Assembly (NCBI RefSeq): GCF_004340205.1
Contig: NZ_SLWB01000002.1
Coordinates: 240,793-304,792, forward strand
DNA from: Acetobacteroides hydrogenigenes
GTDB lineage: Bacteria > Bacteroidota > Bacteroidia > Bacteroidales > ZOR0009
Direction: 5' to 3'
Length of the DNA: 64,000 bases
Positions 7,461-15,789 of this stretch are shown piece after piece (position 1 is the stretch's first letter; the number at the start of each line of letters is the position of its first letter). The position numbers were made by a program, and so were the translations under genes. The notes below the pieces were generated by a model that was not told the DNA's origin, made no database searches, and was given only the letters and a program-made list of their open reading frames with translations.

Positions 7461-9257
7461 CTATCTTGAATTGCGCTTCCGTTGGTTTTCGTCGAGGAAT
7501 ATCTTACGGAGACGCATTGAGTTTGGTGTAATTTCCACGTACTCATCTTCTTGTATGTACTCTAGGGCTTCTTCTAGGCTAAATACGATTGGAGGAGCAA
7601 TGGCGGTTTTCTCGTCGGAACCGCTGGCGCGCATGTTGGTTAGCTTCTTCGATTTGGTGACGTTGATAACCAAGTCGCCAGCACGGGTATGTTCTCCAAT
7701 TACCTGTCCAGCGTAAACGTCCTCGCCAGGTGCGATGAAGAACTTGCCTCTGTCCTGAAGTTTATTGATGGAGTATGCGTAGGCGTTGCCGGTTTCCATT
7801 GCGATGAGCGAACCGTTGATGCGCATTTCGATGTCGCCCTTGTAGGGTTCGAATCCTTTTACGCGGTGGGCAACGATAGCCTCGCCTTGGGTTGCGGTAA
7901 GCAGGTTGCTACGTAAACCAATAATACCACGCGATGGAATTTCGAATTCGAGGTGTGAGCGGTCGCCGCGTTGTTCCATGTTCATCATTACACCCTTACG
8001 CTTGGTAACAAGCTCGATGGCTTTACCTGCTACTTCTTCGGGAAGGTCGATGGTTAGGAACTCGATTGGTTCGCATTTCTTGCCGTTAACTTCTTTGAAG
8101 ATAACTTTTGGCTGACCAACCTGAAGCTCGTAACCTTCGCGGCGCATGGTTTCGATAAGCACGCTGATGTGGAGTACACCACGTCCAAACACAATAAATG
8201 AGTCGGCCGTTTCGCCACTCTCTACGCGAAGGGCAAGGTTCTTTTCAAGCTCCTTCTCAAGGCGTTCCTTAAGGTGGCGCGAGGTTACGAATTTACCATC
8301 TTTGCCAAAGAATGGCGAGTCGTTGATGGTGAAGAGCATGCTCATGGTTGGCTCGTCGATGGCGATCGGCTCCAGAGGCTCTGGGTTTTCGTAGTCGCAG
8401 ATGGTGTCGCCGATTTCGAATCCTTCGATTCCTACTAGGGCGCAGATTTCACCTGCTTGTACTTCTTCTACCTTTGCCTTGCCAAGTCCTTCGAAAACCA
8501 TAAGGTCTTTAATGCGGGTTTTTACCTGGCTGCCATCGCGCTTCGAAAGAATAACTGGCATGTTTGCCTTAAGCGTTCCGCGGTGTAGTCGGCCAATGGC
8601 AATACGGCCTACGTACGACGAGTACTCCAGCGAGGTAATAAGCATTTGGGGAGTTCCCTCGTGCGCCTCGGGTGCTGGAATGTTTTCGATGATGCAGTCG
8701 AGCAGCGCAGTGATGTCGGTAGTTGGGTTTTGCCAATCGGTAGACATCCAGCCCTGCTTTGCGCTACCGTAAATGGTAGGGAAGTCGAGCTGCTCTTCGG
8801 TAGCATCGAGGTGGAACATTAGGTCGAATACCTCTTCGTGCACCTCATCGGGGCGGCAGTTAGGCTTGTCTACCTTATTTACTACTACAATAGGCTTCTT
8901 ACCCAGCGCTAGCGCCTTTTGGAGCACGAAGCGGGTTTGGGGCATGGTGCCTTCGAATGCGTCAACCAGCAGAAGAACACCATCGGCCATGTTAAGCACG
9001 CGCTCAACCTCGCCACCGAAGTCGGCGTGGCCTGGGGTATCAATAATGTTGATCTTAAATCCTTTGTACTGAACAGATACGTTCTTTGCAAGAATGGTAA
9101 TACCGCGTTCGCGTTCTAGATCGTTGTTGTCGAGAATAAGCTCTCCTGCCTTGTCGGAATCTCTAAAGAGCTTACCCTGAAGGATCATCTTATCCACGAG
9201 CGTAGTCTTACCATGGTCTACGTGGGCGATGATCGCAATGTTCCTAATATGTTCCAT
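7461..9257 (-). CDS. typA: Ribosome-associated GTPase TypA/BipA
   Basis: A 598-residue translational GTPase. The P loop is AHVDHGKTT (residues 11-19), switch II is DTPGHADFGGE and the base-recognition motif is NKVDK; EF-G-like domains and the BipA-specific C-terminal domain follow. BipA binds 70S ribosomes and helps 50S assembly, especially under stress or cold. I start at the ATG at 9257 (MEHIRNIAIIAHVDHGKTT); an upstream TTG at 9278 would overlap the promoter -7 box. The gene is separate from the DUF177 operon by about 100 bp with its own terminator. Confidence 0.97.
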   Translation of the reverse strand: MEHIRNIAIIAHVDHGKTTLVDKMILQGKLFRDSDKAGELILDNNDLERERGITILAKNVSVQYKGFKINIIDTPGHADFGGEVERVLNMADGVLLLVDAFEGTMPQTRFVLQKALALGKKPIVVVNKVDKPNCRPDEVHEEVFDLMFHLDATEEQLDFPTIYGSAKQGWMSTDWQNPTTDITALLDCIIENIPAPEAHEGTPQMLITSLEYSSYVGRIAIGRLHRGTLKANMPVILSKRDGSQVKTRIKDLMVFEGLGKAKVEEVQAGEICALVGIEGFEIGDTICDYENPEPLEPIAIDEPTMSMLFTINDSPFFGKDGKFVTSRHLKERLEKELEKNLALRVESGETADSFIVFGRGVLHISVLIETMRREGYELQVGQPKVIFKEVNGKKCEPIEFLTIDLPEEVAGKAIELVTKRKGVMMNMEQRGDRSHLEFEIPSRGIIGLRSNLLTATQGEAIVAHRVKGFEPYKGDIEMRINGSLIAMETGNAYAYSINKLQDRGKFFIAPGEDVYAGQVIGEHTRAGDLVINVTKSKKLTNMRASGSDEKTAIAPPIVFSLEEALEYIQEDEYVEITPNSMRLRKIFLDENQRKRNSR

Positions 9258-9275
9258 CGAATGAAATTTGGACTG

Positions 9276-9283
9276 CAAATGTA
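9276..9283 (-). promoter_or_regulatory. Promoter -7 box of typA
   Basis: TACATTTG on the minus strand matches the Bacteroidota -7 consensus TAnnTTTG exactly. The predicted start lies about a dozen bases before the typA ATG. Confidence 0.6.
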
Positions 9284-9371
9284 AACATTAATTGCAGTCC
9301 CGATAAGTTGTTAAAAATCATATTACTAAAAATTAGCTTAGGAAAAAGGAGGGTTCTTTTGGCAAAAAATA

Positions 9372-9379
9372 TACCTTTG
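9372..9379 (+). promoter_or_regulatory. Promoter -7 box in front of the cobalamin riboswitch
   Basis: TACCTTTG matches TAnnTTTG. Transcription would start about seven bases downstream, right at the 5' edge of the aptamer. Confidence 0.6.
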
Positions 9380-9385
9380 GAGGTG

Positions 9386-9560
9386 TCGATGGTTTTGCAC
9401 GAAACAATGCGTTTCAGCAAATTAAAAGGGAATCAGGTGTGACTCCTGAACAGTTCCCGCTGCTGTAATTTCGGAGAAGAGTCGAGGCAATCAGAGCCAC
9501 TGTGCGAACGGGAAGGCGCCTACGATGCGAGAAAGTCAGAAGACCTGCCAGTCGATGTTC
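9386..9560 (+). ncRNA. Cobalamin riboswitch with no downstream gene
   Basis: The plus strand has the conserved cobalamin aptamer in order: AAAAGGGAAT (from 9424), a hairpin TCAGGTGTGACTCCTGA, CCCGCTGCTGTAA, the B12-box region GCCACTG at 9496-9502, GGGAAGGCGCC, and AGTCAGAAGACCTGCC ending at 9549. In Bacteroidota such elements normally precede btuB-type receptors or cobamide genes. Here an intrinsic terminator follows within 130 bases, and the next gene (frr) is on the other strand and convergent. It either controls a short RNA or has lost its gene. Confidence 0.93.
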
Positions 9561-9631
9561 GATTTAAAGCTTTCGGGTAAAAAGCGAGGGTCCTTCCACA
9601 CTCCTCATTCATTCCCCCGAACAAAAAGAAA

Positions 9632-9685
9632 AGCGAGGTAGTGCTTCCTGCCATAACAATGTTGCACTACTTCGCTATTTTTGTA
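9632..9685 (+). terminator. Intrinsic terminator after the cobalamin riboswitch
   Basis: AGCGAGGTAGTGC and GCACTACTTCGCT pair over 13 bp with one G-U, with a 19-nt loop and ATTTTTGT after the stem. It is the only expression element after the aptamer, so regulation by anti-termination is plausible. Confidence 0.85.
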
Positions 9686-9720
9686 TCACGATCACGTATT
9701 ATCACTAGAATATGCAAATG

Positions 9721-9750
9721 AAAAAGGCAACCGTTGGGGTTGCCTTTTTA
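9721..9750 (-). terminator. Terminator of frr
   Basis: On the minus strand AAGGCAACC and GGTTGCCTT form a perfect 9-bp stem with a 5-nt loop and a T tail, two bases after the frr stop. The A run on its other side makes it work on both strands. Confidence 0.85.
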
Positions 9751-9751
9751 C

Positions 9752-10315
9752 TTATACGGTCATTATCTCTTTTTCCTTTAGGGCGAGTAGCTCGTCTATT
9801 TTTTTGTTATAGCTGTCGGTTACCTTTTGTACTTCGGCTTCGCCGTCTTTAGCCACATCTTCGGGAAGGCTTTCGGCTTTGATCAGCTTTTTAATGGCTT
9901 CGTTGGCATCGCGGCGGATGTTACGAAGGGCAACGCGGGCATTTTCGCCTTCGTTGCGCACCTGCTTTACGAGTTCCTTACGGCGATCCTCGGTAAGCGG
10001 TGGAATAATCAAGCGGATGTGCTCTCCATTGTTGCTTGGGGTTAGCCCAATTCCTGAGGTAAGAATTGCCTTTTCGATAACGGGAAGCATCTTCTTTTCC
10101 CAAGGAGCAACAATAATGGTTTTGGCATCGGGGGTGTTGATGCTGGCAACTTGGTTGATGGGCATCATGCTGCCGTAGTAGTCTACCATTACAGGGTTAA
10201 GGATGGCTGGGTTTGCTTTACCCGCGCGGATGGTTACCAACGATTCTTCGAGGTGAAGAACAGCCTTTTCCATCTTCTCCTTGCCTTGTGCTATAATTGC
10301 TTTAACTTCTGTCAT
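9752..10315 (-). CDS. frr: Ribosome recycling factor
   Basis: 187 residues, the usual length. The protein has the tRNA-mimic three-helix bundle and family motifs: [13 protein letters not shown] near residue 28, [24 protein letters not shown] near 95 and [13 protein letters not shown] [15 protein letters not shown] near 130. RRF acts with EF-G to split post-termination ribosomes. It follows pyrH by 29 bp, the conserved pyrH-frr order. Confidence 0.97.
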   Translation of the reverse strand: MTEVKAIIAQGKEKMEKAVLHLEESLVTIRAGKANPAILNPVMVDYYGSMMPINQVASINTPDAKTIIVAPWEKKMLPVIEKAILTSGIGLTPSNNGEHIRLIIPPLTEDRRKELVKQVRNEGENARVALRNIRRDANEAIKKLIKAESLPEDVAKDGEAEVQKVTDSYNKKIDELLALKEKEIMTV

Positions 10316-10344
10316 ATGCGGTTATCTTGATTGTCAAATCAAAA

Positions 10345-11058
10345 TTAATAATTCTTTACGATTGTTCCAATCTTTTCACCTAAAAGGAGCTTTTTTAGGT
10401 TACCGGCGGTATTCATGTCGAATACGATGATTGGGAGGTTGTTCTCCTTGCACATGGCAAACGAGGTAAGGTCCATCACCTTCAGATTCTTGTTGTAGGC
10501 CTCGTCGAACGAGAGCTCGTCGTACTTAATGGCGGCTGGGTCTTTCTCGGGATCGGCGGTGTAAACGCCATCGACGCGGGTACCCTTAAGCAGAACCTCG
10601 GCTTCGATCTCCACTCCGCGGAGCGACGAAGCGGTGTCGGTGGTGAAGAAGGGGTTGCCGGTGCCACCGCCGATAATCACTACGTAGCCTTGGGCAAAGA
10701 GCTCAAGCGCCTTATCCTTCGAGTAGATTTCGCCGACAGGAGCCATGTTGATGGAGGTTAGTACCTTTGCCTTTTGGCCGATGCTGTTGAGGGCCGATTG
10801 GATAGCAATGGAGTTGATAACCGTTGCCAGCATCCCCATTTGGTCGCCCTTTACGCGGTCGAACCCTTTGTTTACGCCCGAGAGGCCGCGGAAGATGTTG
10901 CCGCCGCCGATTACTATTCCTACTTCAACGCCCAACTGGGCAACTTCCTTGATTTGTTCGGCGTACTCGTTGAGCACTTTGGTGTTAATGCCGTACTTGT
11001 CGGCGCCCATCAGGGCCTCGCCGCTAAGCTTTAGCAGAACTCTCTTATACTTGAGCAT
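10345..11058 (-). CDS. pyrH: Uridylate kinase
   Basis: 237 residues of the amino-acid-kinase fold. MLKYKRVLLKLSGEALMG is the N-terminal phosphate-binding signature, VGIVIGGGNIFRG the nucleotide loop, and GGTGNPFFTTDTA the UMP-binding region. The hexameric enzyme phosphorylates UMP to UDP. It is transcribed with frr; the spacer to recO holds a heptanucleotide tract. Confidence 0.97.
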   Translation of the reverse strand: MLKYKRVLLKLSGEALMGADKYGINTKVLNEYAEQIKEVAQLGVEVGIVIGGGNIFRGLSGVNKGFDRVKGDQMGMLATVINSIAIQSALNSIGQKAKVLTSINMAPVGEIYSKDKALELFAQGYVVIIGGGTGNPFFTTDTASSLRGVEIEAEVLLKGTRVDGVYTADPEKDPAAIKYDELSFDEAYNKNLKVMDLTSFAMCKENNLPIIVFDMNTAGNLKKLLLGEKIGTIVKNY

Positions 11059-11112
11059 GAACGTATGATTTTGGAGGCAAAGGTATTCAATTCGTACGAA
11101 TTGGCAATAATT

Positions 11113-11140
11113 TAGTGAGTAGCGAACAGTGATTAGTGAA
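11113..11140. repeat. Heptanucleotide tract (TAGTGAN type) between recO and pyrH
   Basis: Four contiguous degenerate 7-mers: TAGTGAG, TAGCGAA, CAGTGAT, TAGTGAA. It starts about 24 bp past the recO stop. It belongs to the set of 7-bp-period tracts at 29035, 37006, 37144, 59348, 60692 and 62685. Confidence 0.75.
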
Positions 11141-11163
11141 TCGGGCGGATGGTGGAAGTATCG

Positions 11164-11889
11164 CTAGTCGAAGAGCTCGTGCACCACGCTGAGCGACTTT
11201 AGCTCGATGCTCCCTCCAAAGTGAATGGAGTAGAACTCCAGCATTTTTTTGATGAATTCCTGGCGCTCGGAGCGGCTCATGTGTACGGAGGCTAGGCTGG
11301 CAAGCGGAATGGAGTAGAGCTGCTCGAAGCAGCGCGAAAGGTGGCGGTTCATATACAAGGGGTGCTTGGGCTCGATAGGGGTAAAGTGGCCCGACTTTAG
11401 GTCGAAGAAGGCGGGTGTACCCTCGTCGAGCAGGGTGGGGTGAAGGCCGAGGTACTTGGTGAGCTGCACCATCAGGTAGAGGTGAAAGTTGTATACCCCC
11501 TCGTCGAGCACATCGAGAGCGATGAGGGCGTTGGATAGGAACTCGAATAGCTGTGGATTTGGATGCTCCTCCCTAAGCAGCTTGTAGAGCAGCTCGCTGA
11601 TGAAGAAGGCCAGCGAACTTTTAACCGGGTCGAAGGGGATGCTCTGGTAGGGCGTGCTGAGGCGGAAATCCTTTACCCGCTGAATCTCGGCCTTATCGTT
11701 TTGGTGGACGTCGAGGTCGAGCAGGAAAAGGGGCTGCAGCATGGCTGCCTTCCCCTTGCTCTTAGCCTTGTATACGCCGTTAAAGATGTAGGTCTTACGG
11801 CCAAACGTGCTGGTGTAGATGTGGCAGATGAGGCTGGTCTCCTTAAAGCGAATGCCGTGCAGTATGATTCCTTTTACCTTGTGCTCCAT
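11164..11889 (-). CDS. recO: DNA repair protein RecO
   Basis: 241 residues with the RecO N-terminal OB fold (KVKGIILHGIRFKETSLICHIYTSTFGRKTYIFNGVYK, residues 4-42) and the helical C-terminal domain. RecO loads RecA on SSB-coated gaps with RecR. No CxxC zinc cluster is visible in the C-terminal half, unlike many RecO proteins; this is common in Bacteroidota. It lies 12 bp downstream of rdgB, so the two are probably co-transcribed. Confidence 0.93.
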   Translation of the reverse strand: MEHKVKGIILHGIRFKETSLICHIYTSTFGRKTYIFNGVYKAKSKGKAAMLQPLFLLDLDVHQNDKAEIQRVKDFRLSTPYQSIPFDPVKSSLAFFISELLYKLLREEHPNPQLFEFLSNALIALDVLDEGVYNFHLYLMVQLTKYLGLHPTLLDEGTPAFFDLKSGHFTPIEPKHPLYMNRHLSRCFEQLYSIPLASLASVHMSRSERQEFIKKMLEFYSIHFGGSIELKSLSVVHELFD

Positions 11890-11901
11890 CTGCCCATGTT
11901 T

Positions 11902-12477
11902 TTATAGGTTGTTTAAGAATGCTACCAGCTTGGCAACAGCGCGGCCGCGATGGCTGATGGCGTTCTTGGCGTCGAGCGACATCTCGGCGAAGCTCTCGGT
12001 GTAGCCTTCGGGCCTGAAGATGGGGTCGTATCCGAAGCCGTCGGTGCCGTGGCGCTCGGTGAGGATGTCGCCATCCACGCGCCCTTCGAAGAGGGTTTCC
12101 TTGCCGTCGAGGATTAGGGCGATTACGGTGCGGAAGCACGCCTTGCGGTTGCTGCTGTCGCCCAGCTTAGCTAGCACCTTGTCGATGTTATCCTCCGACG
12201 ATTTTTGCTCGCCAGCGTAGCGGGCCGAGTACACGCCAGGCTCGTTGTCGAGCGCCGCTACCTCTAGTCCGGTATCGTCGGCAAAGCAGCTGTAGCCGTA
12301 CTTCTCGAAGATGTAGCGGGCCTTCTGCAGCGCATTCCCTTCGAGGGTAGGATAGTCTTCGGGAATATCCTCGTTGATGTTGACCTGTGCGAGGGTTAGC
12401 AGCTCGATATCCTGAGGAAGCATCTCCTGAACCTCCTTTACCTTGTGGAGGTTGTTGGTGGCAAAAACGATTTTCAT
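11902..12477 (-). CDS. rdgB: XTP/dITP pyrophosphatase (RdgB/HAM1)
   Basis: 191 residues of normal HAM1 length. Motifs: FATNNLHKVKEV (residues 4-15, substrate loop), CFADDTGLEVAAL with the metal-binding acidic pair, PGVYSARYAG, DGFGYDPIF and the C-terminal SHRGRAV. It hydrolyses dITP, dXTP and ITP to monophosphates and so keeps damaged purines out of DNA. It heads the run rdgB-recO, divergent from the UspA gene at 12688. Confidence 0.96.
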   Translation of the reverse strand: MKIVFATNNLHKVKEVQEMLPQDIELLTLAQVNINEDIPEDYPTLEGNALQKARYIFEKYGYSCFADDTGLEVAALDNEPGVYSARYAGEQKSSEDNIDKVLAKLGDSSNRKACFRTVIALILDGKETLFEGRVDGDILTERHGTDGFGYDPIFRPEGYTESFAEMSLDAKNAISHRGRAVAKLVAFLNNL

Positions 12478-12687
12478 CTAATGGCAAAATTTTGAGCAAA
12501 AGTAGGAATTCGCCGCTTTTGTTGTGAGCTACTTACCGCAATTTGTGGGTTGGCTGCCTTACGAGTGCGGTTAATGTCCGTAAAATCAACCTTCAACGAT
12601 TTTGATAAAAATATAGCGTTAACACACAGTTAAAAAGTAATAATTTATATATTTACGCAGTTCAAGAATTCTTTTAATAAGCGGTTT

Positions 12688-13515
12688 ATGGATAAGGGAA
12701 AAACTTACATTGTTGTCTTGTGGGATGGCTCGGAGCAAGCGGAAAATGCGTACAGGCATGCACAGTTCATGAGAAAAAAAATTGAGTACCCGGTTCTGCT
12801 TGTTAGAATAGTAAAGGAGAAGGGCCTGTTCGAATCGAAGGCTTCCTACGATATGGAGGTGGAACGGGAACGGGAGCTGTTAAAATCGGCCGCCGAAGAG
12901 CTGGGCCGTAAGTATGGCATTGTGCCGGATTGTATCGTAAAGCAGGGTGCTTTTAAGAGCTGTATGAAAGAGGTCTTGAACGAGTACAGCTGCTCCATTA
13001 TTATTTCACCCGAAACCTACTCCATTCCAAAGGGCGAAGAGGTTGCTATTGCACGCGAGTACTCGAAGTACGGCGATACCGACGTGGCGGTTTTGGTTAC
13101 CAACAAGGCCCCCCAAACTAAGCATAGCTCCATCGAAATCGTTATCCCCATGGAGCATGAGGCGGAGTTTAAGGATGTGATCGATTGCGTAATTGCGTTT
13201 TCGCGCAAGTACGAGTGCAACTTCAACTTTGTAAAGCCGGTTCTTTCGGATGCCCAGCCCAAGCGCGAGCTGCTTAGCAACATCTACTTCACCAAGCAGG
13301 TTCTCGAAGCTAACAACATCGTGTACGGAATAAAATCGGCCACCGGATCGGATAATTTCGTGGACGAGATCTTCAGCTTTGCGGGTAGCATCGAGGCCGA
13401 CTACATCCTTACCACCTCCATCAACTACGGGCTGATTCGGAAGAATCCAAAGTACGGCGAAGTCCCCATAATTTGGATCAACCCCCATAAGCGACTTCTA
13501 CAGAATTTCAACTAG
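12688..13515 (+). CDS. Universal stress protein with two UspA-type domains
   Basis: 275 residues. The first domain (YIVVLWDGSEQAENAYRHAQFM, residues 7-28) has the UspA first strand with Asp at the ATP-binding position, and the second half (about 130-275) repeats the fold. The typical G-x2-G-x9-G(S/T) ATP loop is not clear in either half, so nucleotide binding is uncertain. Such tandem proteins are cytoplasmic and common in Bacteroidota. The AT-rich 210-bp upstream region has a TATATTTA -7-like box about 40 bp before the ATG. Confidence 0.8.
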   Translation: MDKGKTYIVVLWDGSEQAENAYRHAQFMRKKIEYPVLLVRIVKEKGLFESKASYDMEVERERELLKSAAEELGRKYGIVPDCIVKQGAFKSCMKEVLNEYSCSIIISPETYSIPKGEEVAIAREYSKYGDTDVAVLVTNKAPQTKHSSIEIVIPMEHEAEFKDVIDCVIAFSRKYECNFNFVKPVLSDAQPKRELLSNIYFTKQVLEANNIVYGIKSATGSDNFVDEIFSFAGSIEADYILTTSINYGLIRKNPKYGEVPIIWINPHKRLLQNFN

Positions 13516-13526
13516 CAGCATAGCAT

Positions 13527-13658
13527 AAGGGCTGTCTTAAAAGGCGTATCAGGTATTGCGATATGCGAATTGCGACATGCTAAACCACGTTGCCGTAGGC
13601 CGTGGTGGCGTTTCGTGATTCTTGATACCAGTGCCGAGATACTTTTAAGACAGCCCTT
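13527..13658. repeat. 132-bp element with long terminal inverted repeats
   Basis: The ends are 17-bp perfect inverted repeats (AAGGGCTGTCTTAAAAG and its complement), and GTATC/GATAC extends the pairing further in after a short bulge. The middle contains smaller palindromes. A T run follows, so it can end transcription of the UspA gene. GGGCTGTC ends are also seen at termini of some insertion sequences, so a transposase-less miniature element is possible. No target duplication is obvious. Confidence 0.7.
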
Positions 13659-13668
13659 TTTGTATCGT

Positions 13669-14682
13669 TTAGCGGGCCGATGCTGGCTCTCCCGCCTTCA
13701 GCGTTCGGTTTAGGAAATCGACCATCAGCTTAACCGTTGGGCTAAACCAGGGATGGAAGAGCCAGAACGGGTGCACCTTCACGTCGATGTTGTGCACCTG
13801 GTGGTAGATGCCGTGCTGGTTGAGGATGCCCACCATCTCGTCTTGCCCCGCGTGGAAGCGCGGAAGGCCGCTGTTGATGAAGAGATAGGGCACCGTGCTC
13901 TTGCCCACCCAGAAGATGGGCGAGGCCTCCTTCCATACCTCGGGCTTCTGGACGAAGGTGCCGCCAAACCACCCTACATCGGCAGCATCGGGCTTACGGA
14001 TGAGGTTGAGCGAGGCCGGTGCCAGAAAGTCGACCACCCCGTCGATGTCGATAACGGCCTGCACCGCGCTCGAGTGCTGGAGGTTTCCTTGGTTTCCCTC
14101 GAACTTAGAGATGCCGTTGGTGGCGCCAACCAGCGCGGCCAGCTGCCCACCTGCCGAGCAGCCCGATATGGCGATGCGGCTGGTGTCGATGCCGTACCTG
14201 TTGGCGTTGGCGCGCAGCCAGCGGATGGCCGCCTTAACGTTGTGCACCGCCGCAGGGTAGGTGGCCTCGAGCGAGAGCTGGTACTCCACCGTCACCGTAA
14301 TGTAGCCGTTGGCCGCCAGCTGCATGGCCAGGGGGTGCTGCATCGATCGGTCGCCCGAGCGCCAGCCTCCGCCATGCACCATCACCACGGCGGGGTAGCT
14401 TCCGGCTTTGCGGGGGTGGAACAGGTCGAGGTGCAGCGTGCGCGGGCCCCAAACGGTGCTGTCGAGCACCGCGTAGGCGATGCTGCGCTCGGCGGTAACG
14501 CCCTCGGGCAGCACGGGTAGGGCGGGCGCGGCATCGGGGTACGCCTTGCGCACCTTAAGCAGCGATTGGTATACGGTATAGCTGGTATCCCTAGGGATGG
14601 CGCCCTGTCCGATGGCCTCCTGCGCCATCGGCGCCGAGCACATCAGCCCCCAAAGGGCGGAAACAAGGATTCTTCTTCGCAT
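13669..14682 (-). CDS. Secreted alpha/beta-hydrolase (BD-FAE-like esterase)
   Basis: 337 residues with an N-terminal signal peptide (about 1-20). The oxyanion-hole motif HGGGW is at 103-107 and the nucleophile elbow G-C-S-A-G at 174-178 (Ser176). The late Asp and His are less certain: DEMVGI for Asp, and His in VHPFWLFHPWF. The family hydrolyses acyl or feruloyl esters on small or polysaccharide substrates; no glycan genes are adjacent, so the substrate is unknown. GC content is clearly above its neighbours'. It is monocistronic, with array 2 upstream of its start. Confidence 0.87.
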   Translation of the reverse strand: MRRRILVSALWGLMCSAPMAQEAIGQGAIPRDTSYTVYQSLLKVRKAYPDAAPALPVLPEGVTAERSIAYAVLDSTVWGPRTLHLDLFHPRKAGSYPAVVMVHGGGWRSGDRSMQHPLAMQLAANGYITVTVEYQLSLEATYPAAVHNVKAAIRWLRANANRYGIDTSRIAISGCSAGGQLAALVGATNGISKFEGNQGNLQHSSAVQAVIDIDGVVDFLAPASLNLIRKPDAADVGWFGGTFVQKPEVWKEASPIFWVGKSTVPYLFINSGLPRFHAGQDEMVGILNQHGIYHQVHNIDVKVHPFWLFHPWFSPTVKLMVDFLNRTLKAGEPASAR

Positions 14683-14778
14683 GACGGTTTACGTTAGGTG
14701 GTGGCTAAGGTATAAAAAATGGGCAAGCGGCATGATGGCCTGGGCGTGCTGCCTCCGAGTGTCAGCATCGGTGATATT

Positions 14779-15261
14779 CGTTCCAGCATCCCATTTGTCG
14801 GATTGCACAAATGGCTTTTACGATCCAACATCTCGTTTGTTGAGTCGAACAAATGGCTTGTACGATCCAACATCTCGTTTGTTGAGTCGAACATATGGTT
14901 TGTAGGCTTCAACATCCCATTTGTCGGATCGAACAAATGGCCTGTACGATCCAACATCTCGTTTGTTGAGTCGCACAAATGGCTTGTACGATCCAACATC
15001 TCATTTGTCGGATCGCACAAATGGCTTGTACGATCCAACATCCCATTTGTTGAGTCGAACATATGGCCTGTACGATCCAACATCTCATTTGTTGAGTTGC
15101 ACAAATGGCTTGTACGATCCAACATCCCATTTGTTGAGTCGCACAAATGGCTTGTACGATCCAACATCTCATTTGTTGAGTCGCACAAATGGCTTGTACG
15201 ATCCAACATCTCATTTGTTGAGTCGCACAAATGGCTTGCGCGATCCAATATCTTATTTGTT
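14779..15261. repeat. Tandem array 2: 11 units of exactly 42 bp plus a partial unit
   Basis: Units begin at 14779, 14821, 14863, 14905, 14947, 14989, 15031, 15073, 15115, 15157 and 15199, each 42 bp long; a decayed twelfth starts at 15241. Each has a dyad CATTTGT-n8-ACAAATG whose 8-bp centre is mostly of two types (TGAGTCGM or CGGATYGM). A weaker dyad TTGTACGATCCAACA lies about 21 bp away. The period is close to four helical turns, the half period two. The array begins about 95 bp upstream of the esterase start. ORFs crossing it in several frames arise only because 42 is divisible by three. Confidence 0.95.
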
Positions 15262-15269
15262 AAACCTAG

Positions 15270-15317
15270 AATAGGTTGTTTCAGCTAAAAAAAATAGCTT
15301 TAATGGTACAACCTATT
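15270..15317. repeat. Nested inverted repeat beside array 2
   Basis: AATAGGTTGT (15270-15279) pairs with ACAACCTATT (15308-15317). Inside is a second stem, AGCTA/TAGCT, around an A tract. It lies at the array's end and could be a terminator or a cruciform boundary. Confidence 0.6.
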
Positions 15318-15363
15318 GGTTAAAAGATTACATTCGAAAATGTAAATCGTTAACATAACTAAA

Positions 15364-15711
15364 ATGAAAGTTAAGATTCCACGTGAACCCTTTAAAATGG
15401 GGGTGCTTGGCGAGTCAATCTTAGCCAAGCACACGGCCGATGGTGCCTCATCCATCATTTCAGTACTGGTAAAGGACGACGTAAAAGTGTCGGTGGCCAA
15501 CCTTAATACGCTTACCAAGCGCGCCGAGGAGCTTCGCCGCCAGAGCGAGCTTGCCACCGAGCAGCGCGACCAGGAGGCCAAGAAGGTTGAACAGTTCCTG
15601 CGCTCGGTTCGCGATGTGGTTAACGCCAACTTCCCCGACCAGCCCAAGAAGCTTACCGAGTACGGATTCGAGGTCGATGAGACCACCGCTAAGGCTGCTC
15701 CTAAGAAGTAG
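15364..15711 (+). CDS. Small hypothetical protein with a coiled-coil region
   Basis: 115 residues, highly charged, no signal peptide or membrane segment. Residues 1-40 look globular (MKVKIPREPFKMGVLGESIL); residues 45-85 are helical and probably coiled coil (LTKRAEELRRQSELATEQRDQEAKK shortened here); the tail is Lys/Ala-rich. I do not recognise the family. Its codon use matches housekeeping genes, and it ends at a strong terminator, so it is likely expressed. It is the first gene after array 2. Confidence 0.7.
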   Translation: MKVKIPREPFKMGVLGESILAKHTADGASSIISVLVKDDVKVSVANLNTLTKRAEELRRQSELATEQRDQEAKKVEQFLRSVRDVVNANFPDQPKKLTEYGFEVDETTAKAAPKK

Positions 15712-15723
15712 TCCTTACGCCAC

Positions 15724-15762
15724 GAAACATAAAAAGCGTAGCCGTAGCTACGCTTTTTTTAT
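15724..15762 (+). terminator. Terminator, first copy of a 39-bp direct repeat
   Basis: AAGCGTAGC-CGTA-GCTACGCTT plus seven T residues ends the 15364 gene. The same 39 bp recurs 540 bp later at 16264-16302 with only two differences. Confidence 0.85.
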
Positions 15763-15789
15763 GGATCAGGCTTCGGGTTTCTTCCTTGC

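Noticed and set aside
9386..9751. Cobalamin riboswitch regulating frr or typA
   Set aside because: Both genes are on the opposite strand, typA divergent and frr convergent, so neither has the aptamer in its leader.
9712..9840. Small plus-strand ORF downstream of the cobalamin riboswitch (MQMKKATVGVAF...)
   Set aside because: It lies beyond the terminator, is antisense to frr and reads through the frr terminator; no evidence of a real gene.
13753..14520. Long plus-strand ORF antisense to the esterase gene
   Set aside because: It is a shadow of a GC-rich gene with clear motifs on the minus strand.
14694..15288. Long ORFs in both strands across array 2 with 14-residue repeats (such as LDRTSHLCDSTNEM)
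   Set aside because: They are open in several frames only because the 42-bp unit is a multiple of three and lacks stops. There is no plausible start, signal or family, and sister arrays with 22 and 42/43 bp periods cannot be coding.
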